Below, piece by piece: positions 33,970 to 44,500 of a DNA stretch of 64,000 nt (the first letter of the stretch is position 1; the number at the start of each line of letters is the position of its first letter). The notes beneath the pieces are model-generated. The model saw only the letters and a program-made list of their open reading frames with translations, had not been told where the DNA came from and did not search any database. Source of the stretch: Mytilus trossulus (Eukaryota; Mollusca; Bivalvia; Mytilida; Mytilidae). The stretch covers positions 68,818,457 through 68,882,456 of the forward strand of contig NC_086374.1 in the NCBI RefSeq assembly GCF_036588685.1. Direction: 5' to 3'. Made by a program: the position numbers and the translations under genes.

Positions 33970-36900
33970 ATAAAATTTCAAATGAGTAGCTCCATTGATA
34001 GCCATTTTTGGAAATATTTTCAAACGATACATGGTATTATAANNNNNNNNNNNNNNNNNNNNNNNNNNNNNNNNNNNNNNNNNNNNNNNNNNNNNNNNNN
34101 NNNNNNNNNNNNNNNNNNNNNNNNNNNNNNNNNNNNNNNNNNTTCCAAATCAAAACTTCAACATTCAAAATCACCTTTTTATATGGCAAATGGTAACCCA
34201 CAGAAGTGCTTCATGTCCGGTAAGTACTGAGAATATTAATGAAAGCAACACTGTTTTAGAATCTAAAGTAATACTAGTATTGGAAATTTCATTGTTCGTC
34301 CTCCAAAATGAAAATAACGGAACGTCATTAGTTAAATTCCCATTGTTTATGACCTTGTAAGCCAATCAAAATGTGATTTTAGAATCATATTCAAAACAGT
34401 GTGGATCAGGCCATTGATTGACGACCTAAATTATCCCATTGACTGGGACAGATGAGGTGAACGTTTGTCGGTAACAATCACTGCTCACTATGTACTTGTT
34501 AAAGACACTGAATCTGTGGGGTCACCAAAGGTTCTCACCATCTAAATAAAGCAATTCGAAAAACGAATCCGGAATAATACGATGTGTTGATTTATATCAA
34601 TAATATAAATCAAAACATAAAGGTTATTCCTGAATAATTTTTCGAATTATTTTATTATTAAAGGCGTTAAGAACCTTCGGTGACCCCACAGTTTAAATTC
34701 TATAATAAGTAAGAAGTGAGCAATGGTCGTTACAGACAAACGTTCACCTATTCTGTCCCAGTCAATGGGATAATTTAGGTCGTCAATCAATGGCCAGAAC
34801 CACACTGTTTTGAATATGATTCTATATTCTTGTGAAATATTACTCATTGAATTATGAAACAGCGAATTACATTTTCCTCATTACTTATTGCACCGTGAAA
34901 ACGTTATGAATACAAATTTTACAACCAGGAACTGACCCAAAAGATGGTTCATTCATCAAGGAAAAAATCAGCTCATTTAAATTGAAAAGAACAACGTTTA
35001 AAACTAGTAAATGACATTTATTTATAAGCGCATATCACCAAAACACAAGAAATCAGTAATGACATGTTCAAGTTTTGTCTCTAATGCGTATTTGAATTAG
35101 GTCTTCAAAATTCTTGTATTTACAATGTAACAGAGAACAGAGAAAAAAAACTTTCTAATCTTGTTATTCATGTTTAGATACGAGAAACGGTATTATTTAT
35201 AAATACTCTTTGCCACAGTGTCTTGCTTTTCAACTCCGGACTTTATTTGGTATTTTAACTTTTTTTTATTCGAACGTTCCTGATGATAATGTTGTAGACG
35301 AAACGCGCGTCTTGTGTACAAGAATGCTTGATAAATTTGATGCCAGTTTTTGTATTGTACAGATATGTAGATAAAAGTGAAATATCTCTTTAGGTAAGGC
35401 GGTTACTGATTATATTCAGTTAAACATTTAGATGCTATATGTCAACTGTCATAGTAACATCACACATACCACAGTAGAATACATATAGATTATAACTTGA
35501 CCTTTTTTCATATCGTTCCCTTTAATGCAATGCTTTTTTTTTTTTAAAGAAAACAATCTTGTCAAACGCAATAAGATCAATGCCAAATTTCTTTCAATTT
35601 TCATATGGCCATTGTATGTAGCAGTCGGTCCTTTGGCTCTTCTTGTCCTATTTGATTCCTACTTAAATCTCTCAGATTTATTGTGATACTGCCAAATCAG
35701 GAGCGCTTTCGTGCACCTAGTTGATCATTCATTTTATAGTGAAATACTTCAGAGGACAAATACCTCTAAACGTCTCATTTTTTAACATAAACTCATTAAC
35801 ATTTTTACAGCAGCCATATTTGATATTTTAATTGTACGATTAAAATTTAATACACCTTCGTAAGTGGATTAAATTTAACAACAGTTTTAACATTTGTAAC
35901 GCAGTGTTTAAATAAACAAGTTAAACAACACAGTATAATATACAATTATCCTTTTAGGATAGGAAATTCGGATAATAGAAAATCATTATGTTAGTATACT
36001 TGTAGGAAAAAGTGTGTACATATCTTTGCAACCTAGAGCCCATACACTTTATAGAATGGATGTATGCACATTGAAAATATGCACCCTACTGTATATGCAC
36101 ATAAACATACTAAGAAGTAAAATCAAAACCTTTCTACAGCCTTCAATTTACAACAATTGCTACCGTGAAATTGAGTTGATTTTACCATAGATATCTAGCA
36201 TTTAGTTAAAATGATCAAGGGTCTGGTCCACAATTGTCAGACATCTTTTATTTGCCATAGCAAATACCATACATGTATGTCCAATCTTAGTGAAGCAACA
36301 CTTGTATATTGAAAAATATAACACAGGCTCATGTCTCTGATTTTTCTCTTTATAAGGTATAATATATAAAAAAAAAATATTGTCAGAGACAAGTGTTTGT
36401 GTTAAATAAGCTTAATTTCAAATTCTTGTCAGAGCAAGTATGAAAATATTAGGTACACACGAGACGCAATTTTGTTCATTTCGCTGTATGGAAGGTCAAA
36501 ACACAGTCACAAGACAAATAAAGCAAAATATGCTAGTTTAGAATACCTACGTAATAGGTTAATATATGTGCCTTTAATCGATTGCAGATTTTATAAACAA
36601 ACAAAAAATGATGTCCATACAAATATTGAATGAAAATTACAAATATTCAAAACAATATTATAATGATAACAATAAAATGAGATACAATACTAGTATAGTT
36701 CAATTTATATTTTCAAAGGATACACCGGGTTTGTTCCACGAAGCAGAGGTCAACTTGGAATGGGTTATCCAATCATAACAAATCTTGCATTGAACGAATT
36801 TACAGACGATATAGTACGAGCCAAATCATTAGATGGTTCAGGAGCGAGAACGGTAACTTTTAAAGAGACGACAAGACCTAAATCAGATGGAAAGCCAATA

Positions 36901-38821
36901 TACCCAATCGAAACAGGACTAGTACCACACTACACTGGACATATACCAGGTATACCTATAAATCAAAATTCAAGACAAAAATGTTAGGCCATTGAAATGA
37001 AATCTTTAGATATAACAATATGACAAGACACTGTCGTGGCAGGAATTTTGAAATAGAAATTAAATTTTAGTCGAGACAAAGAACAACCGATGAGCATATA
37101 TATTTGAACTTAAGCTCTCATATGGAAATTACGGGGATAAACACCATTAAATCTTTATGATTTTGAGAAATTATGGTTTCCCAAACACTTGTTTATCTAG
37201 TTTTATATACTATACGGCTGTTTATTGTTTATAGAATTGGTATAAAGTAAGTTCCCTTCTTAGTTTGAATCTTTTCAAGTCGAACTTTAATTTCTGTCTC
37301 CTGGGGCCTTCCAGGCTACATCTCTGGAATGCTTCAAGGAGCAGCTTCGGAGACTTCAGCTGTAAACAGAAACCACTTGATTTTATCCAATTTTAATTGC
37401 ACTTGTAAATACTGAGCACGCAGGTTGACGTCTGCATAGCAGTAAATGCGTTATGGATTTCCACTGCAGATCAATACAAGGGGTACAATCAAAATCACGT
37501 GATGGATATACACACACCGGAAGTTACAGTCGAACTCGCCGCTTGAAAGGTTAGTAGTTGCATTTTCTTGTTTATATCAATTAAATTTTGATTAATAAGT
37601 TGGCACATCGAATGTCGGATAATATGTAGTTTGAAAATACACAATTGCTTTTGCTAGAAAGCGTGCAGTTATTGCAAACACTTCGACACAGTTATCTGGT
37701 GAAATTTTGGAACTGTGTCGAAGTGTTAGCATTAACTGCACGCTTTCCAGCAATGATAATTGTGTATTTCAAAACTAGATAGTATCCGACATTCGGTGCA
37801 CTACCTTATTTATTAAATTTTATTGATATAAACAAGTAAATACGACTACATACCTTTCAAGCGGTCTGCTCGACTGTTACGTCCGGTGTGTGTATATCCA
37901 TCACGTGATTTTGATTGTACCCCTTGTCAATAGTATAGATGTAGATGTTCAGAGTAATAGAATCATATTCAAAACAGTGTGGTCCTGGCCATTAATTGAC
38001 GACCTAAATTATCCCATTGACTGGGACAGATTAGGTGAACGTTTGTCGGTAACAATCACTGCTCACTATGTACCTGTTAAAGACTCCGAATCTGTGGGGT
38101 CACCAATGCTTCTCAACACCTAAATAAAGCAATTCGAAAAACGAATCCGGAATAATACAATGTGTTGATTTATATCAATAATATAAATCAAAACATAAAG
38201 GTTATTCCTGAATAATTTTTCGAATTATTTTATGATACAAGGCGTTAAGAACCTTTGGTGACCCCACAGTTTAAATTCTATAATAAGTAAGAAGTGAGCA
38301 ATGGTCGTTACAGACAAACGTTTGCATAATCTGTCCCAGTCAATGGGATAATTTAGGTCGTCAATCAATAGCCAGGACCACACTGTTTTGAATATGATTC
38401 TAGAACTTTTATTTAGTTTTCAGTTTGATGAAAATTTTCACATGTCACCTATATATTACCTCGAGTATACTCTGCTCTGTCCCTTATTCACTGTAGGCTT
38501 TATAAACTGTGAATATGCTATTACATTTTAACTGACCAATAAAGTGAGTAAGAGATGAAGCCAATATTTAATTTATAACTATACAATCAATTTCCTTTTC
38601 TGCTCTAGTTCTTCTTTAAAAATGGTTAATTATTACCTTCTTTTTTCTTGTTCTTCTTTAAACAGAGTAAAATGTAACCTTGGTTCTTGTTCTAATTTAA
38701 ACATTGTAGACTATAACCGTTGTGTTTGTTTACAGGCCAAAAATTCAGGTATGGTGGAACTTTCGGACACAGTACTGAGAATGCATTGAAAGTCCCCAAA
38801 GAATTGACGATGTCAGCTTAA
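27352..38821 (+). CDS. CIMIP2B: CIMIP2B (FAM166B)-type ciliary microtubule inner protein, six exons (one runs into the gap)
   Basis: Exons are 27352-27413, 29153-29400, 33261-33439, (gap)-34219, 36719-36949 and 38736-38821. All visible borders are GT/AG and phases fit; at least 293 residues plus TAA. CIMIP2 proteins are built from repeated G-Y-x-G-[FY]-x-P modules followed by a G.(T/S)(F/Y)G-type stretch. Here they read GYGGFCPQFKYQIGNTFGKT, IPGYTGFIPRSEHYFGKRYA, MSGYTGFVPRSRGQLGMGYP and VPHYTGHIPGQKFRYGGTFG. That is four modules, in the order of vertebrate CIMIP2B, including the SPFYMANGNPQKCFMSG stretch before module 3. CIMIP2 proteins bind inside ciliary doublet microtubules (established), so expression in ciliated cells or sperm is expected. 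The start is the first ATG after a T-rich leader; no upstream frame competes. Introns hold two TA-flanked MITEs and hammerhead relics. Confidence 0.92.
27414..28899. other. CIMIP2B intron 1, nothing else recognised
   Basis: AT-rich intronic DNA. A simple GTCTAATGTCTAATG repeat lies near 28612-28650. Confidence 0.5.
28895..28990 (-). mobile_element. tRNA-derived SINE head (degenerate)
   Basis: On the minus strand, TGGTTTCGTAG (A-box-like, complement of 28948-28958) is followed by GTTTTGATCCC (B-box-like, complement of 28901-28911), with tRNA-like CCTCTGTGG and GATCCCCAGCCGG around them. No foldable intact tRNA is seen. Lies in CIMIP2B intron 1. Confidence 0.5.
29153..29400 (+). CDS. CIMIP2B: CIMIP2B exon 2
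   Basis: 248 nt, acceptor TTTTCTAG. Carries module 1 (YGGFCPQFKYQIGNTFGKTT) and ends MIPGYTG across donor GTATAAG. Confidence 0.92.
29401..32404. other. CIMIP2B intron 2, mostly unremarkable
   Basis: AT-rich. Contains a 26-C tract at 31861-31886. No exon-like segment with correct borders and phase was recognised. Confidence 0.5.
32405..32910 (+). mobile_element. Tandem pair of a hammerhead-bearing repeat
   Basis: Unit 1 (about 32405-32550) and unit 2 (about 32705-32910) are 299 bp apart. They share AAACTAAGGCTTTTCTACCT, CAGGAATAAATTACCTTAGC and TTTTTGGTCGTCCATGCTCT. The match stops just before the ribozyme of unit 2, so unit 1 lacks the ribozyme core. The layout resembles small hammerhead retroelements (retrozyme- or PLE-type) known from bivalves. 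Confidence 0.7.
32854..32897 (+). ncRNA. Hammerhead ribozyme motif, cleavage triplet mutated
   Basis: Core CTGATGA (32860-32866), stem II GTC/GAC closing TTTTGTA, GAAA (32880-32883), then CGC/GCG as a minimal stem III with no loop. Stem I is GCGTCA (32854-32859) paired with GGCGT (32893-32897) and one tip mismatch. The expected NUH triplet GUC reads GCC at 32889-32891, so self-cleavage is probably lost. Very short stem III is typical of dimer-acting hammerheads (established). Confidence 0.75.
33261..33439 (+). CDS. CIMIP2B: CIMIP2B exon 3
   Basis: 179 nt, acceptor TTTCTTATAG. FIPRSEHYFGKRYAETCKSA then a charged Lys/Asp/Glu-rich linker, ending in phase 0 at donor GTAAAT. Confidence 0.92.
33440..33676. 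other. CIMIP2B intron 3, no feature recognised
   Basis: Short intronic stretch without coding or repeat signal. Confidence 0.4.
33677..33993. mobile_element. Foldback repeat with opposing poly-G and poly-C tracts (family H)
   Basis: Left end GGAGCTACCATTTGATTTTT ATGG, then 17 G (33701-33717). Right end 32 C (33938-33969), then ATAAAATTTCAAATGAGTAG CTCC. The ends are inverted copies. The interior repeats TCCTGCC/TCCTGACTTTTTT several times. Confidence 0.75.
34043..34142. other. Assembly gap (100 N)
   Basis: Exactly 100 N, the conventional length for a gap of unknown size. It lies just 3' of the poly-C foldback and truncates CIMIP2B exon 4. Confidence 1.
34144..34219 (+). CDS. CIMIP2B: CIMIP2B exon 4, 5' end lost in the assembly gap
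   Basis: Reads SKSKLQHSKSPFYMANGNPQ then KCFMSG, with donor GTAAGT, phase 1. The open frame begins one base after the N run, so the acceptor and any N-terminal part of the exon are missing. Confidence 0.85.
34382..34822. mobile_element. TA-flanked foldback MITE (family F), copy 1
   Basis: 441 bp from GAATCATATTCAAAACAGTG to its inverted end, flanked by TA (34380-34381 and 34823-34824), as for Tc1/mariner-type MITEs. The long arms include GACCTAAATTATCCCATTGA / TCAATGGGATAATTTAGGTC. CIMIP2B intron 4. Confidence 0.9.
35205..35350 (+). mobile_element. Diverged hammerhead-bearing repeat, copy 2
   Basis: CTTGCTTTTCAACTCCGGAC and TTTATTTGGTATTTTAAC are related to the region before the 32854 ribozyme. 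CTGATGA (35280-35286), GTAGACGAAACGCGCGTC and TTGTGTAC follow. Confidence 0.6.
35273..35318 (+). ncRNA. Hammerhead ribozyme relic, stem II broken
   Basis: CTGATGA and GAAA (35300-35303) cores are intact, and the GUC cleavage triplet is intact (35309-35311). The stem II 5' strand reads TAA instead of GTC opposite GAC, so stem II cannot form properly. The defect is complementary to that of the copy at 32854. Confidence 0.6.
35351..36718. other. Rest of CIMIP2B intron 4, no feature recognised
   Basis: AT-rich intronic DNA. Confidence 0.4.
36719..36949 (+). CDS. CIMIP2B: CIMIP2B exon 5
   Basis: 231 nt, acceptor TTTCAAAG. YTGFVPRSRGQLGMGYPIIT, then ALNEF, ending VPHYTGHIPG across donor GTATAC. 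Confidence 0.92.
37477..37926. mobile_element. 450-bp foldback MITE with 6-bp flanking duplication (family G)
   Basis: Ends CAAGGGGTACAATCAAAATC and GATTTTGATTGTACCCCTTG are perfect inverted copies. TCAATA flanks both sides (37471-37476 and 37927-37932). Near-full-length palindrome, with the hairpin tip around 37700-37720. CIMIP2B intron 5. Confidence 0.9.
37960..38400. mobile_element. TA-flanked foldback MITE (family F), copy 2
   Basis: 441 bp, nearly identical to and the same length as 34382-34822, flanked by TA (37958-37959 and 38401-38402). Lies 33 bp from the family G element. Confidence 0.9.
38736..38821 (+). CDS. CIMIP2B: CIMIP2B exon 6 (terminal)
   Basis: 86 nt, acceptor TGTTTACAG. 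QKFRYGGTFGHSTENALKVP then KELTMSA and TAA at 38819-38821. Confidence 0.92.
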
Positions 38822-40067
38822 ATTTGGAACAATCACGAGAGTGAAAGATAGTGAAGGAGAAAAGAATAAACAAAACAAAAACTTATTCAAATATCTGTGA
38901 TACCCAGCAGTATTATGTACATTATTTTTTGGCTTATTTCAGCTGTTTTATTGAGTCATCTGTATTTATCATTTGTGTTTCTTATTTCAACCAAAACGAA
39001 CGTGAACTACATGTATTTCGTTGAATAATTTCGGACGAAAACACTTAAGTGCTACTTCCATTAAGTATTATACCTGTTGTTTTTGATAAATCAAAGCAAC
39101 ATTGATATATTTTATTGATGTGTTTATTCAATTTTATACAATCGGCATTGCTAGTGTTTACAATTTGCTCATTTTCTTTTATAAGTTTATATTGATAATG
39201 TGTTTATGTAAGCTGCGGTATTGTTTAACACTTTGGTTCGAAATTGACAAATCAAGTATAAACACATACATGAAAACTCGAAACATAAAACGGAACTATT
39301 ATCCATGTTTGTTTTCTTTGCAGTTCAAACATATGAATGCATTGAAATGTTGGAACACTAGTGTCAAGCTTAAGACGATGAAACAATATTTAAAAAAATA
39401 TTCAGGTTATTCTCTGCAAAGCAGCTTACAAGAACACATATTACGTCATCAATATTTGTGTTCTTCCTTCCAAATTGTGTTCCCTTGCCTACTAACCCTC
39501 AACTGTTACTATATAAATGTTGGCATTATATAGATATGTTGCTGTATATCATACAAGTATCATTTCGATTTGTTCATGCTTAAAAATAAAATAACTTAAA
39601 ACTATTTTTTTGTGTAAATTCTTTGATTAGCCTTTGAATTACATTTATGATTAGAAGTTTGAAGTATGACGTATTAAGAATAGAAGAGGTGATTCCAAAG
39701 GGATATTCAAACTTATAGATTTCTCCTATAAGAAAATGTACACACATTATAAAAATGGCAACTAAGAAAACATTTTAATAAGAGAATTAATTAAGAAGAA
39801 AGGAAATAGTCATGAAGATGTTATACATGTGAACAATGGTTTACTTAATTTACATCATCAGGATGCAGGAAGGTTGACCCGTTGTCTAAAATCATCGCAT
39901 AATACAGATTGACTCAACTTTTTATCTCCATTTGTGAAATAATTACTGAAATAATCTCTTAAATGAACATCAATTTATATTCTATGATTTTAAGTAGGAC
40001 AATAACAATCAAAACCAAAGACTCGCAAAACCAGGACATTTACATCAACTGTTATATTATAAATAAT
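38822..40067. other. CIMIP2B 3' UTR / intergenic
   Basis: AT-rich. The long plus frame at 39102-39533 has no recognisable domain and is treated as chance. Confidence 0.5.
38865..38870 (+). terminator. Candidate polyadenylation signal for CIMIP2B (proximal)
   Basis: AATAAA 44 bp after the stop codon. A second AATAAA is at 39585-39590; the sequence does not decide between them. Confidence 0.35.
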
Positions 40068-40172
40068 TATTAAGAAACAACACGAACTCCACTAAAAACC
40101 TGGAGTGAAATCAGGTGCTCCGGAAGGTAAGCATTTCCTGCACCGTATACGACACCCGTCGTGTTATTTCTT
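40068..40172 (+). mobile_element. Interspersed repeat family I, copy 3 (truncated)
   Basis: AACACGAACTCCACTAAAAA, GGTGCTCCGGAAGGTAAGCA, ACACCCGTCGTGTTATT. Confidence 0.7.
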
Positions 40173-41277
40173 TGTTCAGTTCAGTAATGAATTGAAAGTT
40201 TTTTTTCTCGTTCTGTTGCATGTTAATGCTGTACAGAGTAGTAATAAGACGAATTAGTATGAAACAACTATCAACCAGAAACCAAATGTCGTAGATTTAA
40301 GGAACTATCGGACATATTAAGATCTTCAACAATGTACTAAATCCATACCTCATCGTAAGCTACAATACATTTTTTAAACGAAAAAAAGGATGATGGACAG
40401 AAAAAAAACCCAATGAATTACTGAAGGTTTGTTCCGCTCTTTTCTCGTACTGTTTGTGAAAAATAAGTAACGGACGATATCATTTTAGATTTAGTTAGGA
40501 ATTTAATTCCGCCTACAGAAATATAATTTCATTCTTTGATAGGGTGTTGAGTTATTGTATGCTTGCTCCTGTATTTTTTTTTCTTGCTTTTCATTTAACC
40601 GTTTATATACTGTAACAGTTAATCATTTTCCTGTCCTAATATTTTAGGTACTAGTTTGTCTTACATATCTTCCTCTTTGCGAATTTAAGTACGGCCTATA
40701 TCAATATTGAAAAAAAAACTCAAGCCGGTATAGTCGGCTATGAAATGATTTTGACATGTGGTTGTCTTAAACCAGGAACACAGTAATTAGTTGTCTTTTG
40801 TTATATCTTGTAATGAATTTGTCATTCGGGAAAATTGAAAGTTTAGTTGAGACTATCAATTGCACATATAGTTGACTATTTCCCGCAAAACAAACCCAGG
40901 ATAGATTTTGTTCGGTTAGCATGCATGGTTTCCCTATCTTTGTCTATTCCCTTTACAATTAATAATCAATAGTACTAGGAAAAAAATAAAGATTAATCTG
41001 TCACCATAATTATAAACTACTGAAGGATAAATAGAATAAAAGAATAATGTGTCTGATGACACTCAAGCTTAAAAAAAATGACAATTGAACGGACTGAAGA
41101 AAAGACGGAAAAGATGATACTTAATGCCCCCGTCACCTACATCAGGGTCTTACAAATGAATATTCGTTTGTCTGCAAATAAATATATGAAAGTCAGAGTT
41201 CAGAGAGAGTAATATCTACTTTAAAATAAAATAAAACAATTCGTCAAAATTGAAATGAATTTTATCCTAGTTAGGCA
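40173..41277. other. Intergenic, no feature recognised
   Basis: AT-rich DNA between the convergent CIMIP2B and CNBD2-like genes. Confidence 0.5.
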
Positions 41278-41283
41278 TTTATT
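41278..41283 (-). terminator. Candidate polyadenylation signal for the CNBD2-like gene
   Basis: AATAAA on the minus strand, about 120 bp beyond the stop codon. Confidence 0.4.
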
Positions 41284-41399
41284 GTCTTTAATTATATTCA
41301 TTGCACCAAAAATATGACATAATTTGTTGTGCATGAAATTAAACATATAAACATTAAAATATGAGTGTATTTATATTTGTACTATCCAACATGAAGCAA

Positions 41400-41558
41400 T
41401 TATGATCTTGCTATTAAAATATTATAATGTTGTAGATCGTCTTCGTCTTTCGACATGACAGAACGCATTTCAGTTCTAGCACTCTCATGACTTGTTGTTG
41501 ATCTGTTGCGCTTGCGTATAACAATTTTCTTTCCAGGTTTTGGCTGTGGATCAAGTTC
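41400..41558 (-). CDS. CNBD2: CNBD2-like terminal exon
   Basis: 159 nt, acceptor TTTGCAG. ELDPQPKPGKKIVIRKRNRS then a Ser/Thr/Glu-rich end and TAA at 41400-41402. Confidence 0.85.
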   Translation of the reverse strand, partial: ELDPQPKPGKKIVIRKRNRSTTSHESARTEMRSVMSKDEDDLQHYNILIARS

Positions 41559-44500
41559 CTGCAAAGTATCAGTAAATTAATTTATAAAGAATTTTCGTTT
41601 AACATGAATTTACTTCAAATCTGTGTAGTATTCACTTCGATGACAAATGAATTTACTAAAATTGAATATAAGTCTCTGATATCAACTCGTCTAAACATCA
41701 ACCCAACAATGTTAGATCTGTGTCTGAGATCATACATTGTAATAATTAATTTTACTTAAAACATCATAACTTATACCATATATCCAGGGTTTCCGCTGGC
41801 GGTCGCCATTTTCGCAATTTGCGAAAAAATAATAATTATGGCGATTAAAATTCGTCATTGGCGAAAGAATTTGGCGAAAGAAATATATATAACGATTTAT
41901 TTTTAGCCATCTTGTTTATTTACTTTTTTTTGGGTTTTTCTGACTTCACCGAACTGACAATTCTCGGAATTCACCTTGAACTCGTTAAGATTTTGACAGA
42001 AAATCAATAATCAGCTGATTGCATTCATAGCTATCGACATCAAAGGACTAATTAATAAAGGTGTTGATTGTATGATATGACAAAATGATATGGTTAAATG
42101 GCTTCTGTCACATGTCACAAAAGGGATTTATTAACAACTTTGCGACGCACGTGTTTGAGGCAAAATTTACGCTTCCTCTCCTTCTTTTAATGATAGTCCA
42201 GAAAAGAAAATTGTTGTTATGACGAAAAATGTTCAAAAGCAAGAAAGGTCTCTGATTTAAAACTTTATCATTTAACTTTCATATAGATCATTGATTTGAG
42301 TGGGTACTTCAAAGTCGTTTCATTGACCAAGTGTTTCAAGCATATAGTGTTACTTATTTACGATGGTCTAGAAAAGAAAACTGTCGTTATGAAGAAATCT
42401 ATTCAAAAGGTTGGCATGATAGTAACCCTTTAATGTAATTACAACACCTTACACGAGGGATCAATTCCAAGTGATGGGGTGCTTCGTTTTGTTGTAAAAA
42501 ACACTTCTTATAAAGGGGGGGGGGGGCTGGAAAAAAAGGAAAATTTTAAAAGAAAAATATATTTGTGTCTATACTTGGCGAAAAAAATAATAAAGTGGCG
42601 AAAAATATATTGTTTTGGTGAAAGAGGTGGCGAAAAAAATAACTGACCCAGGGGAAACCCTGCATATATCCCATATAAGCCATGTCTTAATATGCTTTTT
42701 TTTAATTGGAGGACTTTGTTTTTGGTAGAAGATCTTGAAGTTTGTTTGATTTTTCCATGACTTTTTTTATTCTAGTCGATCAAGAGCAAGACATTTTATG
42801 TCGACACTTATTCATTTTTTTAGTCTGTTAGTTTTGGTTATATGTTGTATTGGGATATCTGCTTCATTGGCATATCACCATAATTGTTTATATTTAGTTA
42901 ACACTTTCAGTGTCTATTCTCTATGGTGTAAACCGTCTTGGTGGTCTCGTGGTAGAAAGATGCGGGATATCGAAGGTTGGAACCCCTGCCGTTCGTTAAG
43001 CTCGCTGTCTAAGAGTAAGAGTCATCTCGGTGTCTAAATAAGGTGACATGTCATTCTGCACACTTTTACCTTGTGGATGAGCACATTAAATATACGGCTC
43101 AGCGTTTCGGTCTTACACCGAGCAGGGTGTATATTCATTCCTCATTATCATGTTCTCGACCAGAATATGCATTTCGTAATTTGTCAACTATCCAACCACC
43201 AATCTATCCTTCCTCATTTCTGCCAACTGTCACTATTTGAGGGGGATTTCCCCCATGGAGGCTAACAAATGGAAATTTTGAAAGAGCAATTTTGTCCACA
43301 ATTTTAAACAAAACAATAAATTTTAAATGGCTATAGCCTAGTAAAAGTATGAAGAAGCCAAAAAATAATACTAAAATATATTTGAAAGCCCCCTTGACGT
43401 TTTTGAAGGACTAGCTATATGAGCCATCTTGCATGTAAAACCCCCATGGGCATTTTGAAAAGTTGGCAGGTATACTTCCCATGATACAAATGATTGGAAA
43501 AAAACTGTTTAAAAGGAGACAAACTTAATATTTTATAACTTTGAATACATCATACAAACTAACGATTACCGGTACAAATCAATTGACCTAGTATGTTAAT
43601 TTACATATTCAACTTTACTAACTATATTCTATTATTACCTGTACAGGAAGTCGCCGTAATTGAGCCACTTGAGGTCCTTTTCTTGGATTATCTTTGCATA
43701 ACCAGTCTCGCACTCGTGATTCAAGAAATGAAAGTGAGGCATCCTCGTCTTCATCATCGAATGAAACCATTGCTTGTCTCTCGGGTAATGACTTAGTCAT
43801 CTCCTTATCATCGTCGAAAACTTCTTCTTCTGTCTCGTTATCGTTTGATGGTTTCACTGCACTCTGAATGCGTCTAAATGATCTGGCACTTTTCCCTGCT
43901 GCTGATATTTTTGAATTGTCATGTCTCGCATCCTCTTCGGCTTTTTCCATTATTAGTTCTATATCTTTAGTAGCACCCGTCATTTGAGCGGCCATGATTA
44001 ACGACTGAGGTAAACTTATTGCATGCATATGCTCGTTTCGGCCATTTTGTTTTCTTTTGTTCTTGTTTTGTGATTTTTGTTTCGACTTTTCTCGTACTCG
44101 TATCATATAAAACACACTTCCGGGTCCATCAATGTCAACTAAAGGACCCGTATGATTAAAAAATTGTCTTTCGGCTGCTAAAACAGAATCTTCATCTCTG
44201 GTGGGTTTTTCAGGAGGAGCTTTGGGGTTATTTATGAGGTTAACTTTATTCTTTAAATGGTGGAGTAACGGTACTTCTTCGCCACTTCCTAAAAGTGTAA
44301 TCCGGGTATTAATTTTAATTTCCAACATTTGTTTCATGGCATCTATTGTCCTCTGGTGTTTTTTCGTAAAAAGTCTTTCATAATGCTTCATCTCCAGTAC
44401 AAGAACATCTGTCTTTTCAGTACAAATAGCTGTCTGTACATAAGTATCCAAATCAAGAAGAACTTCCATTTCTCCTGAAAATATAAAACACAACTTGAAA

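Noticed and set aside
39102..39533. 143-codon plus-strand open frame downstream of CIMIP2B
   Set aside because: No domain, Ile/Tyr/Phe-rich composition expected from AT-rich DNA, and it lies in the likely 3' UTR.
42940..42990. Functional tRNA gene
   Set aside because: A and B boxes are present but no complete cloverleaf or acceptor stem can be formed; it is a SINE head.
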